A stretch of 64,000 nucleotides of DNA from Burkholderia cepacia GG4 (lineage in GTDB: Bacteria; Pseudomonadota; Gammaproteobacteria; Burkholderiales; Burkholderiaceae). The notes below the pieces were generated by a model, which did no database searches, was not told where the DNA came from, and saw nothing but the letters and a program-made list of their open reading frames with translations. The stretch lies in the NCBI RefSeq assembly GCF_000292915.1, contig NC_018514.1:1302001-1366000 (forward strand). The letters are read 5' to 3'. Shown one piece after another: positions 17,114-26,159 of the stretch. Position numbers and translations under genes: made by a program. Within the stretch, counting starts at the first letter, position 1, and every line of letters begins with the position of its first letter.

Positions 17114-18205
17114 ATGAAGTCACGCGCAGAACGTTCCCTTCGCACCGCCGTCCTGACCGGATCGGCCGCCGTCGCCAGCCTTGCGGCAGGCGCCGCGCAC
17201 GCGCAGTCGTCGGTCACGATGTACGGGATCATGGATGCCGGCATCGAATACACGAACCATGCGGCGCCGCAGGGTGGCGATTCGTTCAAGCTGAAATCCG
17301 GCAACAAGAACACGTCGCGCTGGGGCTTGCGCGGCGTCGAGGATCTCGGCGGCGGGCTGAAGGCCGTGTTCCGTCTCGAAAGCGGGATCGATCTCGCGAA
17401 CGGCGCGTCCGACGACGGTCCCGATTCGATCTTCGCGCGCCGCGCGACGATCGGCCTGAAAGGCAAATGGGGCGAGCTGTCGCTCGGCCGCAACTTCACC
17501 GTCACGTACGACTACATGCTGCCGTTCGACCCGATGGGTTACGCGCAGAACTACTCGTGGGCAACGTCGTCGATGGCGACCGGCGGCCGCAAGGACGGCC
17601 TCTTCACGCGTTCGTCGAACGCCGTGCGCTACGACGGCGAGTTCGGCGGCTTCAAGTTCGGCGCGCTGTACGGCTTCGGCAACGTGCCGGGCAGCGTCAA
17701 GACCAGCTCGAAGTACGACTTCGCGCTCGGCTACGAGAAAGGCCCGTTCGCGGCGGTTGTCACGTTCGACCGGCAAAACGGCGCGGCCGACAGCGTCACG
17801 CCGGCCGATACCGTCAACTATATCCAGGGCATCCACGCGGGCCTGAGCTACGACTTCGGCAACCTGAAGACGATGGCCGGCTATCGCAACTATCGACGCA
17901 CGTATCACACGAGCGCCGCGAACCAGTTGAGCGACATGGTCTGGCTCGGCGGGTCGTACCAGTTCACGCCGACGTTCTCGATGATCGCGGCCGTCTATCA
18001 CCAGAACATCAAGGGCGGCAGCGATGCCGATCCGACGCTGGTGTCGGTGCGCGCGAACTACGCGCTGTCGAAGCGCACGGTGCTGTACGCGGCCGGTGCG
18101 TTCGCAATCGCGAAGCACGACCAGAAGGTCGGCGTGTCGCGCGATTTCGCGGGCTACGGCACGACGCAGGTCGGTGTCACGGCGGGGATTCAGCAGCGGT
18201 TCTGA
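17114..18205 (+). CDS. Gram-negative trimeric porin (OmpC/Opc-type of Burkholderia)
   Basis: 363 residues with a signal peptide ending near 'AAGAAHAQ-SSVTMYGIMDAG' (cut about residue 31) and the typical start of betaproteobacterial porins ('SSVTLYG' type). Middle repeats of 'GLRGVEDLGGGLKAVFRLESG' and 'RRATIGLKGKWGELSLGRNFT' and the C-terminal 'QVGVTAGIQQRF' with terminal Phe identify an outer-membrane 16-strand barrel. Start taken at ATG 17114 because GGAGAC lies at 17101-17106; an in-frame ATG at 17099 would add five residues. It follows the importer and may pass the same substrate through the outer membrane. Confidence 0.92.
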   Translation: MKSRAERSLRTAVLTGSAAVASLAAGAAHAQSSVTMYGIMDAGIEYTNHAAPQGGDSFKLKSGNKNTSRWGLRGVEDLGGGLKAVFRLESGIDLANGASDDGPDSIFARRATIGLKGKWGELSLGRNFTVTYDYMLPFDPMGYAQNYSWATSSMATGGRKDGLFTRSSNAVRYDGEFGGFKFGALYGFGNVPGSVKTSSKYDFALGYEKGPFAAVVTFDRQNGAADSVTPADTVNYIQGIHAGLSYDFGNLKTMAGYRNYRRTYHTSAANQLSDMVWLGGSYQFTPTFSMIAAVYHQNIKGGSDADPTLVSVRANYALSKRTVLYAAGAFAIAKHDQKVGVSRDFAGYGTTQVGVTAGIQQRF

Positions 18206-18216
18206 TGCCCGAGCCC

Positions 18217-18250
18217 GCGGGCGGCAGCGGTCGGTCGACCGCCCGCCCTC
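18217..18250 (+). terminator. Probable terminator hairpin of the porin gene
   Basis: GCGGGCGG (18217-18224) pairs with CCGCCCGC (18239-18246); an inner CGGTCGACCG palindrome lies in and beside the loop. The stem is followed by CCTCCTTTCC, a weak pyrimidine tail. It lies 11 bases after the porin stop and before the convergent oxidoreductase gene. Confidence 0.5.
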
Positions 18251-18351
18251 CTTTCCACGCCACGTGCGGCGGCATGACGGCAGACATGCCAACCGCCGCC
18301 GCGCAGTTCAACCGTCACGCCGCATCCGGCCCGCCGTATTGCGATCGCCGC

Positions 18352-19314
18352 TCACGCGCCGTGCATCGTGAACACCGGACGCACGAGACTGTTCGCATCG
18401 CTCCAGTGTTCACCGACGTTCGACAACGGCACCGTGCGCGTGTCGATCGAAAGACCCGCCGGCCCGGCCGCGTCGAACACGCCTCGCACCGACGCCAGCA
18501 AGCGCGGCAGCGACACGCTGCCGATGCCGCTACCCATCAGTTCAATTGCAGTCGCCCGCAGCACGGCCCCCGGCAACAGCACGTCCGCGCCGCCGATCGA
18601 GCCGATCTGCACGAAACGCAGCCGACGGCCATCGGGGGTCGCCTTCGCGGCTGCCACCAGCAGCGTCTGCGCGCTGGCGCCCCACAGATAATCGAGCACG
18701 ACGTCCACGCCCGCGCGGAAATGCGGTTCGAGCGCACGCGCCAGATGCTCATCGTCCTGCTGCAACGACACGACGGCATCCGCACCGGCATTCAGCAAAG
18801 CCTGCAGCGCAGCCGCGTTGCGGCCTGTCGCGATCACCTTCGCGGCGCCGAGATGCTTCGCGATCTGCACCGCCAGCCGCCCCGACGTACCCGTCGCGCC
18901 ATTGACGAGCACCGTCTCGCCCGCGACGAGCCGCGCGCGTTCGCTCAGCGCCGCCCACGACGACATCCCGGGAATCGCGATCGCCGCGGCCGTGACGTCG
19001 TCGAGCGTATCCGGCAGCGGCACGCATTGCGTATCGGGCGCGATCGTGCGTTCGGCCATCGCGCCGAACGGCGCAGGCGCACCGAAGAAGTAGACACGTT
19101 GACCATCGTCGAGGCGGCCAACGCCGTCGACGCCGACGACGAACGGATAGCGTGCGTCCGACGAGTAGTGCTTGCCGGACGCACGTGCCTGTGCGATCCG
19201 GCTCAGTGCGGACGCCGTCACGTCGATCAGGCTGTGGCCCGGCATTGCGCGCGGCGCATCGAATTCCATATGAACGGGACGCTCGCCGGCGCCCGTCACG
19301 ACTGCTGCTTTCAT
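18352..19314 (-). CDS. Zinc-independent medium-chain alcohol dehydrogenase/quinone oxidoreductase family protein
   Basis: 320 residues of the MDR superfamily: GroES-like N-terminal half and a nucleotide-binding half with 'ETVLVNGATGTSGRLAVQIAKHLGA' (about 136-160), the AxxGxxG-type NADPH-binding motif of quinone oxidoreductases. The structural-zinc cysteine cluster of true alcohol dehydrogenases is absent. It follows the 83-residue gene by 46 bases on the same strand, and both are divergent from an AraC regulator that probably controls them. Confidence 0.87.
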   Translation of the reverse strand: MKAAVVTGAGERPVHMEFDAPRAMPGHSLIDVTASALSRIAQARASGKHYSSDARYPFVVGVDGVGRLDDGQRVYFFGAPAPFGAMAERTIAPDTQCVPLPDTLDDVTAAAIAIPGMSSWAALSERARLVAGETVLVNGATGTSGRLAVQIAKHLGAAKVIATGRNAAALQALLNAGADAVVSLQQDDEHLARALEPHFRAGVDVVLDYLWGASAQTLLVAAAKATPDGRRLRFVQIGSIGGADVLLPGAVLRATAIELMGSGIGSVSLPRLLASVRGVFDAAGPAGLSIDTRTVPLSNVGEHWSDANSLVRPVFTMHGA

Positions 19315-19360
19315 GGTGACTCCTTGATTCGGGGATCTCGATCGACGGTTCCGGTGCGCA

Positions 19361-19612
19361 TCAGCGTGCGTCGAGCCACGCGCGCAGTGCCGGATCGCGC
19401 ACTTCCAGTACGTCGAACAGGCCGAGCGCCCGCAGCGCGGGCAACGCGTCGATCGCGTCGGCCTCCGCGCGCGCCCGGTCGGCGGATATTGCGTTCGGGT
19501 CTGTCAGCACCCGTGCGTTGACCAGGAACGCGCCGACGGTGCCCTTGCGGATCGTCGTTCCGTCGGCTTCAATCCGGTCGGCATGGTCGGGAAGCATCTG
19601 TTCAGCTCGCAT
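19361..19612 (-). CDS. Small hypothetical protein (83 aa) in operon with the MDR oxidoreductase
   Basis: 83 residues, acidic, without signal or membrane segment. The sequence 'GTTIRKGTVGAFLVNARVLTDP' is not a family I can name. GGAG lies about ten bases upstream of the ATG, codon use is normal for the window, and the gene sits between the AraC regulator (divergent) and the oxidoreductase (same strand), which supports it as real. Confidence 0.7.
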   Translation of the reverse strand: MRAEQMLPDHADRIEADGTTIRKGTVGAFLVNARVLTDPNAISADRARAEADAIDALPALRALGLFDVLEVRDPALRAWLDAR

Positions 19613-19664
19613 CGCGTCGTACTCCGGTTGTCATCGATAGACGCAGTGTAGGCGTACGAAGTCG

Positions 19665-19707
19665 GCCGATATCCGGTATAACTGCCATTCGATACCGATA
19701 TCCGGCC
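19665..19707. promoter_or_regulatory. Repeated site CGATATCCGG at the AraC regulator start
   Basis: CGATATCCGG occurs at 19667-19676 and again at 19696-19705, 29 bases apart. The flanks make the two blocks near inverted copies of one another (GGCCGATATCCGGTAT and ATACCGATATCCGGCC). The second copy ends two bases before the ATG of the AraC gene, so binding there would block its translation start or promoter: a likely autoregulatory site that also faces the divergent operon. Confidence 0.5.
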
Positions 19708-20508
19708 ATGTCCGATCCGCTCCTGCCCACCCGATTCATTACGTCCGACGATGGCCCGTTCGTGGTCGCCGCCGTGCTGTCGCAACGCGACCCGCGCATC
19801 ACGCCGCCGCATGCGCATGCACGCGGCCAACTCGTCGGCGCGCTGAGCGGGTTGCTGACGATCGGCCTCGACGACCAGGACTGGGTCGTGCCGGCGATCC
19901 ATGCGATCTGGATTCCGCCACATTGCCGGCATTCGTTGCATTCGTTCGGGCCGATTTCCGGTTGGTCGGCGTTCGTCGCCGAAGCGCGCTGCGCGGCGCT
20001 GCCGGATACCCCGCGCGCGATCCGCACAACGCCGCTGCTGCGCGAAGCCGTGCAGCGCGCGGCCAGCTGGGGCGATTCGGAACTGGATGCCGCGCAGACG
20101 CGGATCGTCGACGTGATCCTCGATGAAATCGCGGCATCGGAGGTCGAGGCGCTGGGGCTGGTCCGGCCGCAGGACCCGCGGCTCGTGAAGATCACCGATG
20201 CGCTAGCCGCGGATCTCGCGGACAACCGGCGGCTGGAGGAATGGGCCGAATGGGCCGGCATCAGTGCGCGGACGATGAGCCGCCGCTTCGTCGCCGAGAC
20301 GGGGCGGACGTTCGCGCAGTGGCGTCAGCAGGCCAGGCTGTTACGGGCGCTGGAGAGAATTGCCGATGACGTACCGGTGACGACGATCGCGCTCGATCTC
20401 GGGTACGACAACGTGAGCGCGTTCATCGACATGTTTCGGCGAGCGTTGGGGACGACGCCGGGGAAATATATGGAAGACGGGAGCAAATCGAAGAACGATG
20501 CGCGGTGA
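19708..20508 (+). CDS. AraC-family transcriptional regulator with cupin sensor domain
   Basis: 266 residues. The N-terminal ~110 residues form a cupin-like effector domain ('ITPPHAHARGQLVGALSGLLTIGL' carrying His-x-His; 'IHAIWIPPHCRHSLHSFG'). Two AraC helix-turn-helix motifs occupy the C-terminal 100 residues ('WAEWAGISARTMSRRFVAETG' and 'TTIALDLGYDNVSAFIDMFRRALG'). It probably controls the divergent 19612-18352 operon. Confidence 0.9.
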   Translation: MSDPLLPTRFITSDDGPFVVAAVLSQRDPRITPPHAHARGQLVGALSGLLTIGLDDQDWVVPAIHAIWIPPHCRHSLHSFGPISGWSAFVAEARCAALPDTPRAIRTTPLLREAVQRAASWGDSELDAAQTRIVDVILDEIAASEVEALGLVRPQDPRLVKITDALAADLADNRRLEEWAEWAGISARTMSRRFVAETGRTFAQWRQQARLLRALERIADDVPVTTIALDLGYDNVSAFIDMFRRALGTTPGKYMEDGSKSKNDAR

Positions 20509-20559
20509 CAACCTGCGCCGGGCAAGAAACTCGAACCGGCTTGCCGTATCCAGGGCAAA

Positions 20560-21135
20560 TCAGATGATCGTCCGATAGGCTTCGAGGGCCTTGCAGGTCT
20601 GAACCATGCCCAGACGCTGCAGGATCTCGAGATAATGATCCACCAACATTGGCGGATACTTCAGTGTTTCGCGCTGTCGTCGGGCTGCAGTGACAACCGC
20701 GGCCGGCTCGAGATCGAAAAGATTATCGGCAAACACATCCGGGTGCTGTGCTTCGACACCATAGATCGACAACACCTCGTCGGGAAAATCTTTTTGATTG
20801 AACGTTACGATCACACTGGCGTTGCAGCGGATCGCAGCAGCAAGCACGTGTCGATCACCCGGATCCGGCAGCGTCAGCCCGTCGATCAACGTTTCGTATC
20901 CGGTCACTAGCGCATCGGGTATTGCACGATCCATCAGGCTTGCTGTCCAGTCGAGTTGCGCAGCGGTCAGGTCGGCCCGGTTTCGCAGCAGATTCCGCTT
21001 CCACTCGTCATGAATCCGGCTGCTCCAGCGGGCCCTGAAGCAGCCGCTCAACGCAAGCCACATCAGGAAATCGCGTAGCGGAGCGGGATAAAGCACGCAC
21101 GCATCATAGACCGCCGTGAATGGCGAACTCGTCAT
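20560..21135 (-). CDS. PIN-domain ribonuclease toxin of a type II toxin-antitoxin pair
   Basis: 191 residues. The PIN fold is shown by 'AVYDACVLYPAPLRDFLMWLA' with Asp11 in the first strand, 'LPDPGDRHVLAAAIRCNASVIVTFNQKDFP' in the middle with the later acidic residues, and acidic residues in between. PIN toxins cut RNA with Mg2+. It overlaps the upstream helix-turn-helix gene by 4 bases (ATGA), the normal arrangement of antitoxin then toxin. GC content is lower than in the neighbours, which suggests lateral arrival. Confidence 0.85.
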   Translation of the reverse strand: MTSSPFTAVYDACVLYPAPLRDFLMWLALSGCFRARWSSRIHDEWKRNLLRNRADLTAAQLDWTASLMDRAIPDALVTGYETLIDGLTLPDPGDRHVLAAAIRCNASVIVTFNQKDFPDEVLSIYGVEAQHPDVFADNLFDLEPAAVVTAARRQRETLKYPPMLVDHYLEILQRLGMVQTCKALEAYRTII

Positions 21136-21599
21136 TCGTAGCCCATCCCAAGCTTCTGCGCCTGCCGGCTCAATTCTTCCATTGCGTCTGCGCTCGCCTG
21201 ATCGCGTTCCGTCTTGTAGCGCATCAGATCGGAAAATCGTATGCGGCGATGCTTGCCAGTCTTGTGGTGAGGCAATGCATTCGATTCCAGCAGCTTAATC
21301 AGGTGCGGACGAGAGACATTGAGCAGATCGGCTGCTTCCTGCGTCGTCAGTTCCGCATGGACCGGCACGACCTTGACCGCATTGCCATCGGCCAGCTCGG
21401 CGAGGATATCGACCAGCAGACGCAGCGCGGAGGTCGGAAGTTCGACCTGATGCGCGCGATTTTCGTCGTCGAAGATCTGGATACGCTGTATATCCGTTCG
21501 CGTTGCCAGGTACGCAGCAAGCGCACGCTGCCCTTCGACAGCCGCCCGCATCTCGCGCTCGACGGGCAAGATCGTTTCGGTCATCGTGGTGTGAGGCAT
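21132..21599 (-). CDS. Helix-turn-helix (excisionase-type) antitoxin
   Basis: 155 residues with an excisionase-type helix-turn-helix at about 87-135 ('LTTQEAADLLNVSRPHLIKLLESNALPHHKTGKHRRI'). Such proteins neutralise a partner PIN toxin and repress their own promoter. The start is taken at ATG 21599, with GGAG about nine bases upstream; the in-frame ATG at 21584 lacks a site and the one at 21647 lies upstream of the predicted promoter -10 box, so it would not be transcribed. Confidence 0.82.
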   Translation of the reverse strand: MPHTTMTETILPVEREMRAAVEGQRALAAYLATRTDIQRIQIFDDENRAHQVELPTSALRLLVDILAELADGNAVKVVPVHAELTTQEAADLLNVSRPHLIKLLESNALPHHKTGKHRRIRFSDLMRYKTERDQASADAMEELSRQAQKLGMGYE

Positions 21600-21629
21600 C
21601 GCGCGCTCCAAACGGGGTTCTGGATGACG

Positions 21630-21670
21630 CGATTTTATTCGAAACAAACGAAAATCGCAATAAACGAAAT
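21630..21670 (-). promoter_or_regulatory. Promoter and probable autoregulatory operator of the toxin-antitoxin pair
   Basis: Read on the minus strand, TTGCGA (21660-21655) and TAAAAT (21637-21632) are separated by exactly 17 bases, a good sigma-70 promoter leading to the antitoxin ATG at 21599. CGAAA is repeated on the plus strand at 21640, 21649 and 21665, and AAACGAAA occurs at 21646-21653 and 21662-21669, so repeats sit within and beside the -35/-10 spacer. That is the expected position for antitoxin repression. Confidence 0.6.
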
Positions 21671-21703
21671 TTGATATCGCCCTTTATATAGCGGTCCGTT
21701 CGT

Positions 21704-22510
21704 TCAATACGTCCCATCCCCCTTCTTCACCACCTCACCGCCCTTCCCCTTGAACTGCGCCGCCAGCCGCTCCGCACTTCTCGCGAGCAGCGTCGTATCG
21801 ACCCCGACCGCGACGAACAGCGCGCCCGCTTCCAGATAGCGCCGCGCGGCCGCTTCGTCCGCGCTCAGAATCCCCGGCGCCTTCCCCGCCGCCTTGATCG
21901 AGCGGATCGCACCATCGATCGCAGCCTGCACGTCCGGATGCCCGGGGTTGCCGAGATGCCCGAGATCGGCGGCCAGGTCAGCCGGCCCGATGAATACACC
22001 ATCAACACCTTCCACGCGCGCAATCGCATCGATCGCATCGAGCCCGGCCCGTGTCTCGACCTGCACGAGCACGGCCATCTCGTCGTTCGCACGATGCAGG
22101 TAGTCGCCCACCCGATTCCACCGTGATGCACGCGCCAGCGCACTGCCAACGCCGCGCATCCCGTGCGGCGGATAACGCGTCGCAGCCACCGCCGCGCGCG
22201 CTTCGTCGGCGCTCTGCACCATCGGCACGAGCAGCGTCTGCACGCCGAGATCGAGCACCTGCTTGACGATCACCGCGTCGTTCCACGGCACGCGCACGAC
22301 CGGATGCGACGGATACGGCGCGATCGCCTGCAACTGCGCGAGGATCGTCGGCACCGTGTTCGGCGCATGTTCGCCGTCGATCAGCAGCCAGTCGAAACCG
22401 GCGCCTGCAACGACTTCGGCGCTATACGGATTCGCCAGACCGAGCCACAGCCCGACCTGCGCGTCGCCGCGCGCGAGCGCGGCCTTGAACACATTCGACG
22501 GAATCTGCAT
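21704..22510 (-). CDS. hpaI: 4-hydroxy-2-oxo-heptane-1,7-dioate aldolase
   Basis: 268 residues, an HpcH/HpaI class II aldolase. Family signatures include '[32 protein letters not shown]' at 21-50 and '[17 protein letters not shown]' near 175, with the catalytic His and metal-binding Glu/Asp in place. It splits 4-hydroxy-2-oxo-heptanedioate into pyruvate and succinic semialdehyde, the last step of the homoprotocatechuate meta-cleavage pathway. It is the last gene of the hpa operon in the window. Confidence 0.94.
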   Translation of the reverse strand: MQIPSNVFKAALARGDAQVGLWLGLANPYSAEVVAGAGFDWLLIDGEHAPNTVPTILAQLQAIAPYPSHPVVRVPWNDAVIVKQVLDLGVQTLLVPMVQSADEARAAVAATRYPPHGMRGVGSALARASRWNRVGDYLHRANDEMAVLVQVETRAGLDAIDAIARVEGVDGVFIGPADLAADLGHLGNPGHPDVQAAIDGAIRSIKAAGKAPGILSADEAAARRYLEAGALFVAVGVDTTLLARSAERLAAQFKGKGGEVVKKGDGTY

Positions 22511-22522
22511 TGTTCACTCACC

Positions 22523-23326
22523 TCACTCGAAGTAGCACTGGATCGTCCCGAGCGGGCCGTAATCCACGCTGAACGTGTCGCCCGGCCGCGCCGCGCACGG
22601 CCGCGTAAACGAGCCGCCGAGCACGATCTGTCCCGGTTCCAGCGCGACGTCGAAACGCGCCAGCCGGTTGGCGAGCCACGCGACGCCATTGGCCGGATGG
22701 TTCAGCACGCCGGCCGCGACGCCCGTTTCCTCGACCACGCCGTTGCGCGACATGATCGCCGCGACCCAGCGCAGGTCGACGTCCTGCGGCCGCACCGGCC
22801 GCCCGCCGATCACGACGCCCGCGTTCGCCGCGTTGTCGGCGATCGTGTCGAACACCTTGCGCGGCCGTTTCGTATCGGGGTCGATCGACTGGCTGCGCGC
22901 GTCGATGATCTCGAGCGCCGGCACGACGTAATCGACCGCGTCGTACACGTCGAAGATCGTGCAGTTCGGGCCCGAGAGCCGCTTGCCGAGCACGAACGCG
23001 AGTTCGACCTCGACGCGCGGCACGATGAAGCGCCCGGTCGGGATCGTGCCGCCGTCGGCAAAGAACATGTCGTCGAGCAGCGCGCCGTAATCGGGCTCGT
23101 CGATCTGCGACGTGTTCTGCATCGCCTTCGACGTGAGGCCGATCTTGTGCCCCTTCAGCGTGCGGCCTTCCGCGAGCTTGAGGGTCACCCACGCGCGCTG
23201 GATCGCATACGCGTCGTCGATCGTGATGTCGGGATGGTCGAGCGAGATCTGGCGGATCTGCTTGCGCTCGCGTTCGGCGTCGTGCAGACGCTGCGCGAGC
23301 TGGTCGATGAGAGCGGGTTCGAGCAT
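22523..23326 (-). CDS. hpaH: 2-oxo-hept-4-ene-1,7-dioate hydratase
   Basis: 267 residues, the length of E. coli HpaH. It belongs to the hydratase/decarboxylase family: '[31 protein letters not shown]' around 60-90 and '[17 protein letters not shown]' carry the Glu ligands for Mg2+. It hydrates 2-oxo-hept-4-ene-1,7-dioate before aldol cleavage by HpaI. Start at ATG 23326, where the family N-terminus ('[14 protein letters not shown]') begins. Confidence 0.94.
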   Translation of the reverse strand: MLEPALIDQLAQRLHDAERERKQIRQISLDHPDITIDDAYAIQRAWVTLKLAEGRTLKGHKIGLTSKAMQNTSQIDEPDYGALLDDMFFADGGTIPTGRFIVPRVEVELAFVLGKRLSGPNCTIFDVYDAVDYVVPALEIIDARSQSIDPDTKRPRKVFDTIADNAANAGVVIGGRPVRPQDVDLRWVAAIMSRNGVVEETGVAAGVLNHPANGVAWLANRLARFDVALEPGQIVLGGSFTRPCAARPGDTFSVDYGPLGTIQCYFE

Positions 23327-23346
23327 GGTCGGATCGGGAATGGGGT

Positions 23347-23739
23347 TCAGCCGGCCCGCTTGTAGCGGGCGTGAATGTTGTTGTGCTTGTACGAGCCGCT
23401 TTCGCTGAACTCGGTCAGCTCCATCGACAGCGCAAGGTAGCGTTTCGCATAAAGCTCGGCGAAATGCGCCTTGATCGCGTCGAACAGCGCGTCGCACGCG
23501 GCCTTCTTCTGCGCATCGGTGCGGCCCGAGCCGATCTTCAGCGTCACGTGGACGAATGCGTCGTCCTCCGTGCCGTCGGCGACGCAGTAATCCTGCAGCT
23601 CGATCGCGCGCGAGCGGATGCCGCCCGTCGGAAACACGCCGCCCTGCGCGATCAGCGTCGCGTTGATGGTGCGCAGCAGCGCGGGAATGCGCGCGTCGTC
23701 GCGGATGTTCGCGGTGTATTCGACGACGATGTGTGGCAT
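23347..23739 (-). CDS. hpaF: 5-carboxymethyl-2-hydroxymuconate Delta-isomerase
   Basis: 130 residues, a tautomerase-superfamily isomerase whose mature N-terminus is the catalytic Pro2 in '[12 protein letters not shown]'. The C-terminal '[27 protein letters not shown]' is diagnostic of CHMI/HpaF. It isomerises 5-carboxymethyl-2-hydroxymuconate in the homoprotocatechuate pathway. The start is fixed by Pro2. Confidence 0.93.
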   Translation of the reverse strand: MPHIVVEYTANIRDDARIPALLRTINATLIAQGGVFPTGGIRSRAIELQDYCVADGTEDDAFVHVTLKIGSGRTDAQKKAACDALFDAIKAHFAELYAKRYLALSMELTEFSESGSYKHNNIHARYKRAG

Positions 23740-23768
23740 GGCAACGCTCCGGATAGTTGATGCGACGC

Positions 23769-24617
23769 TCAGGCGAGCGGGAAGATCGCGTTGATCTGCC
23801 CGGTGCCCGAGCTCGCGAAATAATCGGTGACGATCTCGACCGGCTTGTTGTAGCGATCCCAGCCGAGCAGGCCGAGCAGCATCGCCGTGTCGTGCATGCC
23901 GCCTTCGCCGTGACAATGCGTGTTGTACTCGGGCAGCATCGCGCAGAAGGTCTTGAAATCGCCCTGCTTCCACAGCTCGACCACGCGCAGGTCGACCTGC
24001 CGGAAGAATTCGCGGCTGATCTGGTGGATCGATTCCTCGGGGCTGCCGTTGTCGTTGAAGCGGTGCGACAGCGAACCGCTCGCGAGAAACGCGACGTTCG
24101 AATCGCTTTTTTCGATCGCTTCGAGCAGCGCTTCGCCGAAGCGCCGGCTCTCGTCGAGCGTGTGCCACATGCACCAGCCCGCGATCGACACGACCTTGAA
24201 GTGCTGGTCGCCGTTCATGTAGCGCATCGGCACGAGCGTGCCGTATTCGAGTTCCAGGCTGTCGATCTCGTGCGCGCGCGTCGCAATGCCGCGTTCGCTG
24301 GCCGTCTCGGCGATCAGCCTGCCGAGCGCCGGGTTGCCCGGATACGCGTACTCCATGTCGCGGATGAAATGCGGCAGCTCGTTGCTCGTGTAGGTGCCCG
24401 CGAACCGCGCATTGCAGTTCACGTGATAGCCGGCATTGACGAGCCAGTGCACGTCCGACACGACGATCGTGTCGACGCCGAGCGCGCGGCAGCGCTCGCC
24501 GATCAGCTGATGGCCGCGGATCGCCGCTTCACGGCAGCCGTGATGCCTGCCGGGCAATTCCGACAGGTACATCGACGGCACGTGCGTGATCTTCGCGGCG
24601 AGGGACAGTTTGCCCAT
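23769..24617 (-). CDS. hpaD: 3,4-dihydroxyphenylacetate 2,3-dioxygenase (class III extradiol)
   Basis: 282 residues of the LigB superfamily: '[31 protein letters not shown]' at the N-terminus supplies the iron-binding His, and '[19 protein letters not shown]' near 195-212 the catalytic His. It opens the ring of homoprotocatechuate between carbons 2 and 3 with Fe2+ and O2. It follows hpaE by 52 bases. Confidence 0.94.
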   Translation of the reverse strand: MGKLSLAAKITHVPSMYLSELPGRHHGCREAAIRGHQLIGERCRALGVDTIVVSDVHWLVNAGYHVNCNARFAGTYTSNELPHFIRDMEYAYPGNPALGRLIAETASERGIATRAHEIDSLELEYGTLVPMRYMNGDQHFKVVSIAGWCMWHTLDESRRFGEALLEAIEKSDSNVAFLASGSLSHRFNDNGSPEESIHQISREFFRQVDLRVVELWKQGDFKTFCAMLPEYNTHCHGEGGMHDTAMLLGLLGWDRYNKPVEIVTDYFASSGTGQINAIFPLA

Positions 24618-24669
24618 CGTTCAAGTCTCCGTATCGTTCGTTCTTGCTGGCGGCGAAGCGACCCGCCCG

Positions 24670-26133
24670 TTACACGCCCCAGCGGGGAATGTGATGCGAA
24701 CCCATCGAGATGCACACGTTCTTGATCTCCGCGAACACCTCGAAGCTGTATTCGCCGCCTTCGCGTCCGGTGCCCGACTCCTTCACGCCGCCGAACGGCT
24801 GGCGCAGGTCGCGCACGTTCTGGCTGTTCACGAACACCATTCCGGCCTCGATGCCGCGTGCCAGACGATGCACCTTGCCGACGTCCTGCGTCCAGATGTA
24901 CGACGCGAGCCCGTAGGACGTGTCGTTCGCGAGCCGCAGCCCTTCTTCCTCGTCCTCGAACGGAATCAGGCACGCGACCGGCCCGAAAATCTCTTCCTGC
25001 GCGATGCGCATCCGGTTGTCGACGTCGGCAAACACGGTCGGGCGCACGAAGTTGCCGTTGCGCAGATGGTCTGGCAGCCCTGCCGGCTTGTCCGCGCCAC
25101 CCGCGACCACGCGCGCGCCCTCCTGCTCGCCGATGCGGATATAGCCCGTCACCTTCTCCCAGTGCTGGCGCGTGATCATCGCGCCGAGATTCGTGCCCGG
25201 ATCGGCCGGATCGCCGACCACCAGGTTGTTCGCGCGGCGCGCGAATTCCTGCACGAAGCGATCGTAGATCGTGCGCTGCACGAAGATCCGCGAGCCCGCG
25301 GTACAACGCTCGCCGTTGATCGAGAAGATCGTGAACAGCGACGCGTCGAGCGCGCGGTCGAAATCGGCATCGTCGAAAATCAGCACCGGCGACTTGCCGC
25401 CGAGCTCCATCGAATACTTCTTCAGGCCAGCGCGTTCCATGATCCGCTTGCCCGTGACCGTGCCGCCCGTGAACGACACCGCGCGCACGTCCGGATGGCG
25501 CACGAGCGCGTCGCCGGCGGTCGCGCCGTAGCCCTGCACGACGTTCAGCACGCCCGGCGGGATGCCGGCTTCGAGTGCGAGCCGGCCGAGCTGGTCGGCC
25601 GTCAGCGGCGACAGCTCCGACATCTTCAGCACGGCCGTGTTGCCGAGCGCGAGACACGGCGCGGTCTTCCACGTCGCGGTCATGAACGGCACGTTCCACG
25701 GCGACACCAGCGCGCACACGCCGACCGGCTGGTACAGCGTGTAGTTCAGCATCTGGTCGTCGACCGGATAGGTGCGGCCGTTCATCTGCACGCACACTTC
25801 CGCGAAGAAATTGAAGTTCTCGGACGCGCGCGGAATCAGCTGCTTGCTCGTCTGTGCGATCGGCAAGCCGGTGTCCTGCGTCTCGAGCGCGGCGAGCATC
25901 GGCACGTTCTTCTCGATCAGCTCGCCGAGCTTGCGCATCAGCTTCGCGCGCTCCTTCGCGGGCGTGTTCGCCCATTTCGGGAACGCTTCCTTCGCCGCAC
26001 GCACGGCCGCGTCGACTTCGGCCTCGCCGGCCGACGCGACGTCGGTGATCACGTCGCCCGTCGCGGGGTTCAGCGTCGTGAAGGTCTCGCGGCTCTCGAC
26101 TTCGCGGCCGTCGATCCAGTGCTTGATGGTCAT
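24670..26133 (-). CDS. hpaE: 5-carboxymethyl-2-hydroxymuconate semialdehyde dehydrogenase
   Basis: 487 residues, an NAD-dependent aldehyde dehydrogenase with 'SMELGGKSPVLIFDDADFDRAL' (catalytic Glu) and 'FSINGERCTAGSRIFVQ' (catalytic Cys). Length and operon position identify HpaE, which oxidises the ring-cleavage product. Start at ATG 26133 with GGAGAG upstream; it begins 26 bases after hpaG2 ends. Confidence 0.94.
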   Translation of the reverse strand: MTIKHWIDGREVESRETFTTLNPATGDVITDVASAGEAEVDAAVRAAKEAFPKWANTPAKERAKLMRKLGELIEKNVPMLAALETQDTGLPIAQTSKQLIPRASENFNFFAEVCVQMNGRTYPVDDQMLNYTLYQPVGVCALVSPWNVPFMTATWKTAPCLALGNTAVLKMSELSPLTADQLGRLALEAGIPPGVLNVVQGYGATAGDALVRHPDVRAVSFTGGTVTGKRIMERAGLKKYSMELGGKSPVLIFDDADFDRALDASLFTIFSINGERCTAGSRIFVQRTIYDRFVQEFARRANNLVVGDPADPGTNLGAMITRQHWEKVTGYIRIGEQEGARVVAGGADKPAGLPDHLRNGNFVRPTVFADVDNRMRIAQEEIFGPVACLIPFEDEEEGLRLANDTSYGLASYIWTQDVGKVHRLARGIEAGMVFVNSQNVRDLRQPFGGVKESGTGREGGEYSFEVFAEIKNVCISMGSHHIPRWGV

Positions 26134-26159
26134 GTGCTCTCCTTCCTTGGGCGACGGGC

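Noticed and set aside
20509..21700. Genomic island or prophage around the toxin-antitoxin pair
   Set aside because: No integrase, transposase, tRNA end or flanking repeat is visible; only the two genes differ from their surroundings.
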